A stretch of DNA of 15,008 bases from positions 1 to 15,008 of the forward strand of contig CAZGPW010000172.1 in the NCBI GenBank assembly GCA_964527535.1, given 5' to 3'. Below are positions 13,362 through 15,008 of the stretch, one piece after another. The position numbers and the translations under genes were made by a program. The notes beneath the pieces are model-generated. The model was given only the letters and a program-made list of their open reading frames with translations, was not told the origin of the DNA and searched no databases. The DNA comes from JAQIBY01 sp964527535. Lineage in GTDB: Bacteria > Bacteroidota > Bacteroidia > Bacteroidales > ML635J-15. Each line of letters opens with the position of its first letter. Position 1 is the first letter of the stretch.

Positions 13362-15008
13362 ATGTCAGTAAAAAATAGCCAGAGATATTCGTTCTCAACA
13401 ACCAAAAATCAACTTGATTATCCGGATTTTCTTGATGTGCAATTAAAATCATTTAAGGATTTTTTGCAACTGGATACAACTTTAGAAAAAAGAAAAAATG
13501 AGGGACTTTTTAAAGTTTTCAACGAAAACTTCCCCATTTCAGACACACGTAATAATTTTGTGCTGGAATTCATGGATTATTCCATTGATTTACCCCGGTA
13601 TTCCATTGAAGAATGCCTGGCCAGAGGACTTACATATTCAGTCCCGCTAAAAGCCAAACTGAAGTTGTATTGCACAGATCCGGAACATGAAGATTTTGAA
13701 ACTACAATCCAGGATGTTTGGCTTGGGCCCATTCCATACATGACCCCCAGAGGGTCTTTTGTGATCAATGGTGCTGAACGTATCGTGGTATCTCAATTGC
13801 ACAGATCCCCCGGCGTTTTCTTTGGACAAAGCCTGCATGCAAACGGCACAAAATTGTACTCCGCACGTATCATTCCTTTTAAAGGATCCTGGATGGAGTT
13901 TGCAACCGATATCAATTCTGTTATGTACGCATACATCGACAGAAAAAAGAAATTGCCGGTTACAACGCTCCTTAGAGCCATTGGTTTCGAAAGTGATAAA
14001 GAAATTCTTGAAATCTTTGATCTCGCTGAAGAAATCAAAGCAAACAAAACGGCGCTTAAAAAAGTCGTTGGCCGTAAACTGGCTGCCAGAGTCCTTAGGT
14101 CATGGGTAGAGGATTTTGTTGATGAAGACACTGGTGAAGTGGTATCCATTGAAAGAAACGAAGTAATTCTAGACAGGGAAACAGTGATTAAACCTGAACA
14201 TATTCAAACCATCATTGATTCGGGTTCAAAAACAATCCTTGTTCACAGGGAAAAATCCAAAACTTCAGATTACGCGATCATTTATAATACGCTTTATAAA
14301 GACCCCTGTAACTCTGAAAAAGAAGCTGTTGTTTATATCTACAGGCAATTACGAAGTTCTGAACCTCCTGATGAGGCAACAGCACGTGAGGTTATTGACA
14401 ACCTTTTCTTTTCGCACAAGCGATATGATCTCGGTGAAGTTGGGCGCTACAGGTTAAATAAAAAGCTGAAAATTGATATCAATGAGGATACCAAGACCTT
14501 AACAAAAGATGACATCATTGCTATCATCAAGTATCTCATCGAATTGATAAGCTCTAAAGCAGAAGTTGATGATATTGATCACCTGAGTAACAGGAGAATT
14601 CGTACCGTAGGAGAACAATTAGGTAATCAGTTCGGGGTCGGACTGGCACGAATGGCACGAACCATCAGGGAAAGAATGAACGTAAGGGATAATGAAGTCT
14701 TTCATCCCACCGACCTGATCAATGCAAAAACATTGTCCTCGGTTATCAATTCTTTCTTTGGAACAAACCAGTTATCTCAGTTTATGGATCAGACCAATCC
14801 CCTCGCTGAGATGACGCATAAACGCCGGCTTTCTGCTCTCGGCCCGGGAGGATTATCCCGTGAACGTGCCGGTTTTGAGGTCAGGGATGTGCATTACACC
14901 CATTATGGCAGATTGTGTCCTATTGAAACTCCTGAAGGACCAAATATTGGTCTGATCTCATCCCTTTGTGTTTATACAAAAATTAATGAACTCGGGTTCA
15001 TTGAAACA
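13362..15008 (+). CDS. rpoB: RNA polymerase beta subunit (5' part)
   Basis: The open frame from ATG 13362 runs 549 codons to the window edge without a stop, so the gene is cut by the window and not broken. Conserved blocks include WLGPIPYMTPRGSFVINGAE, the SPGVFF segment, and the rifampicin-pocket region at residues 467-500. Residues equivalent to E. coli Gln513, Asp516, His526 and Ser531 are Gln473, Asp476, His486 and Ser491, so the usual resistance substitutions are absent. THYGRLCPIETPEGPNIGLI follows, just before the edge. The protein forms half of the catalytic cleft of RNA polymerase. Its transcription probably depends on read-through of the hairpin after rplL. No Shine-Dalgarno is present. 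Confidence 0.98.
   Translation, partial: MSVKNSQRYSFSTTKNQLDYPDFLDVQLKSFKDFLQLDTTLEKRKNEGLFKVFNENFPISDTRNNFVLEFMDYSIDLPRYSIEECLARGLTYSVPLKAKLKLYCTDPEHEDFETTIQDVWLGPIPYMTPRGSFVINGAERIVVSQLHRSPGVFFGQSLHANGTKLYSARIIPFKGSWMEFATDINSVMYAYIDRKKKLPVTTLLRAIGFESDKEILEIFDLAEEIKANKTALKKVVGRKLAARVLRSWVEDFVDEDTGEVVSIERNEVILDRETVIKPEHIQTIIDSGSKTILVHREKSKTSDYAIIYNTLYKDPCNSEKEAVVYIYRQLRSSEPPDEATAREVIDNLFFSHKRYDLGEVGRYRLNKKLKIDINEDTKTLTKDDIIAIIKYLIELISSKAEVDDIDHLSNRRIRTVGEQLGNQFGVGLARMARTIRERMNVRDNEVFHPTDLINAKTLSSVINSFFGTNQLSQFMDQTNPLAEMTHKRRLSALGPGGLSRERAGFEVRDVHYTHYGRLCPIETPEGPNIGLISSLCVYTKINELGFIET

Noticed and set aside
13768..14109. 113-codon + frame inside rpoB
   Set aside because: Out of frame with the clear RpoB reading frame, which continues to the window edge.

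Overview
The window comes from a Bacteroidota genome, and almost everything in it is chromosomal housekeeping. Three things support this. The gene order rpsU–xerC–hpf–tRNA cluster–tuf–trnW–secE–nusG–rplKAJL–rpoB is one I associate with Bacteroidota. Several promoters match the Bacteroidota form (TTTG, about 20 bases, TAnnTTTG). Start codons generally lack a Shine-Dalgarno sequence, with one clear exception at hpf. All genes lie on the + strand. The protein sequences fit this phylum, but the order or genus cannot be set by reading alone.

Layout. 1-2621: a beta-helix lipoprotein and a secreted endonuclease/exonuclease/phosphatase-family protein, 11 bp apart. 2622-6661: a probable three-gene operon behind a recognisable promoter, encoding an NSS-family sodium symporter, an AGCS-family alanine/glycine:cation symporter, and a membrane-anchored protein with four helix-hairpin-helix repeats. 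6662-8279: rpsU (bS21) with a textbook promoter, then a Xer tyrosine recombinase and a short-form ribosome hibernation factor. 8280-8620: a 341-base gene-free stretch ending in a strong promoter. 8621-10378: tRNA-Thr(UGU), tRNA-Tyr(GUA), tRNA-Gly(UCC), tRNA-Thr(GGU), tuf and tRNA-Trp(CCA). 10394-15008: secE, nusG, rplK, rplA, rplJ, rplL and the first 549 codons of rpoB, which runs off the right edge.

The right two thirds forms one translation and transcription block: aminoacyl-tRNA supply (tRNAs, EF-Tu), the L11/L1/L10/L12 stalk region on which EF-Tu acts, the RNA polymerase beta subunit and its factor NusG, the SecE translocon subunit, a ribosome hibernation factor, and bS21, which in this phylum is reported to help hide the anti-Shine-Dalgarno sequence. 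Two strong inverted repeats punctuate the block: a roughly 26-bp hairpin between tuf and trnW whose outer arm reaches into the tRNA, and a perfect 14-bp hairpin between rplL and rpoB.

I found no mobile element, CRISPR array, defence cassette or undescribed multi-gene system. The points most worth checking are regulatory: the lone strong Shine-Dalgarno at hpf, the tuf–trnW hairpin, the rplL–rpoB hairpin, and the periplasm-facing HhH-repeat protein in a transporter operon.
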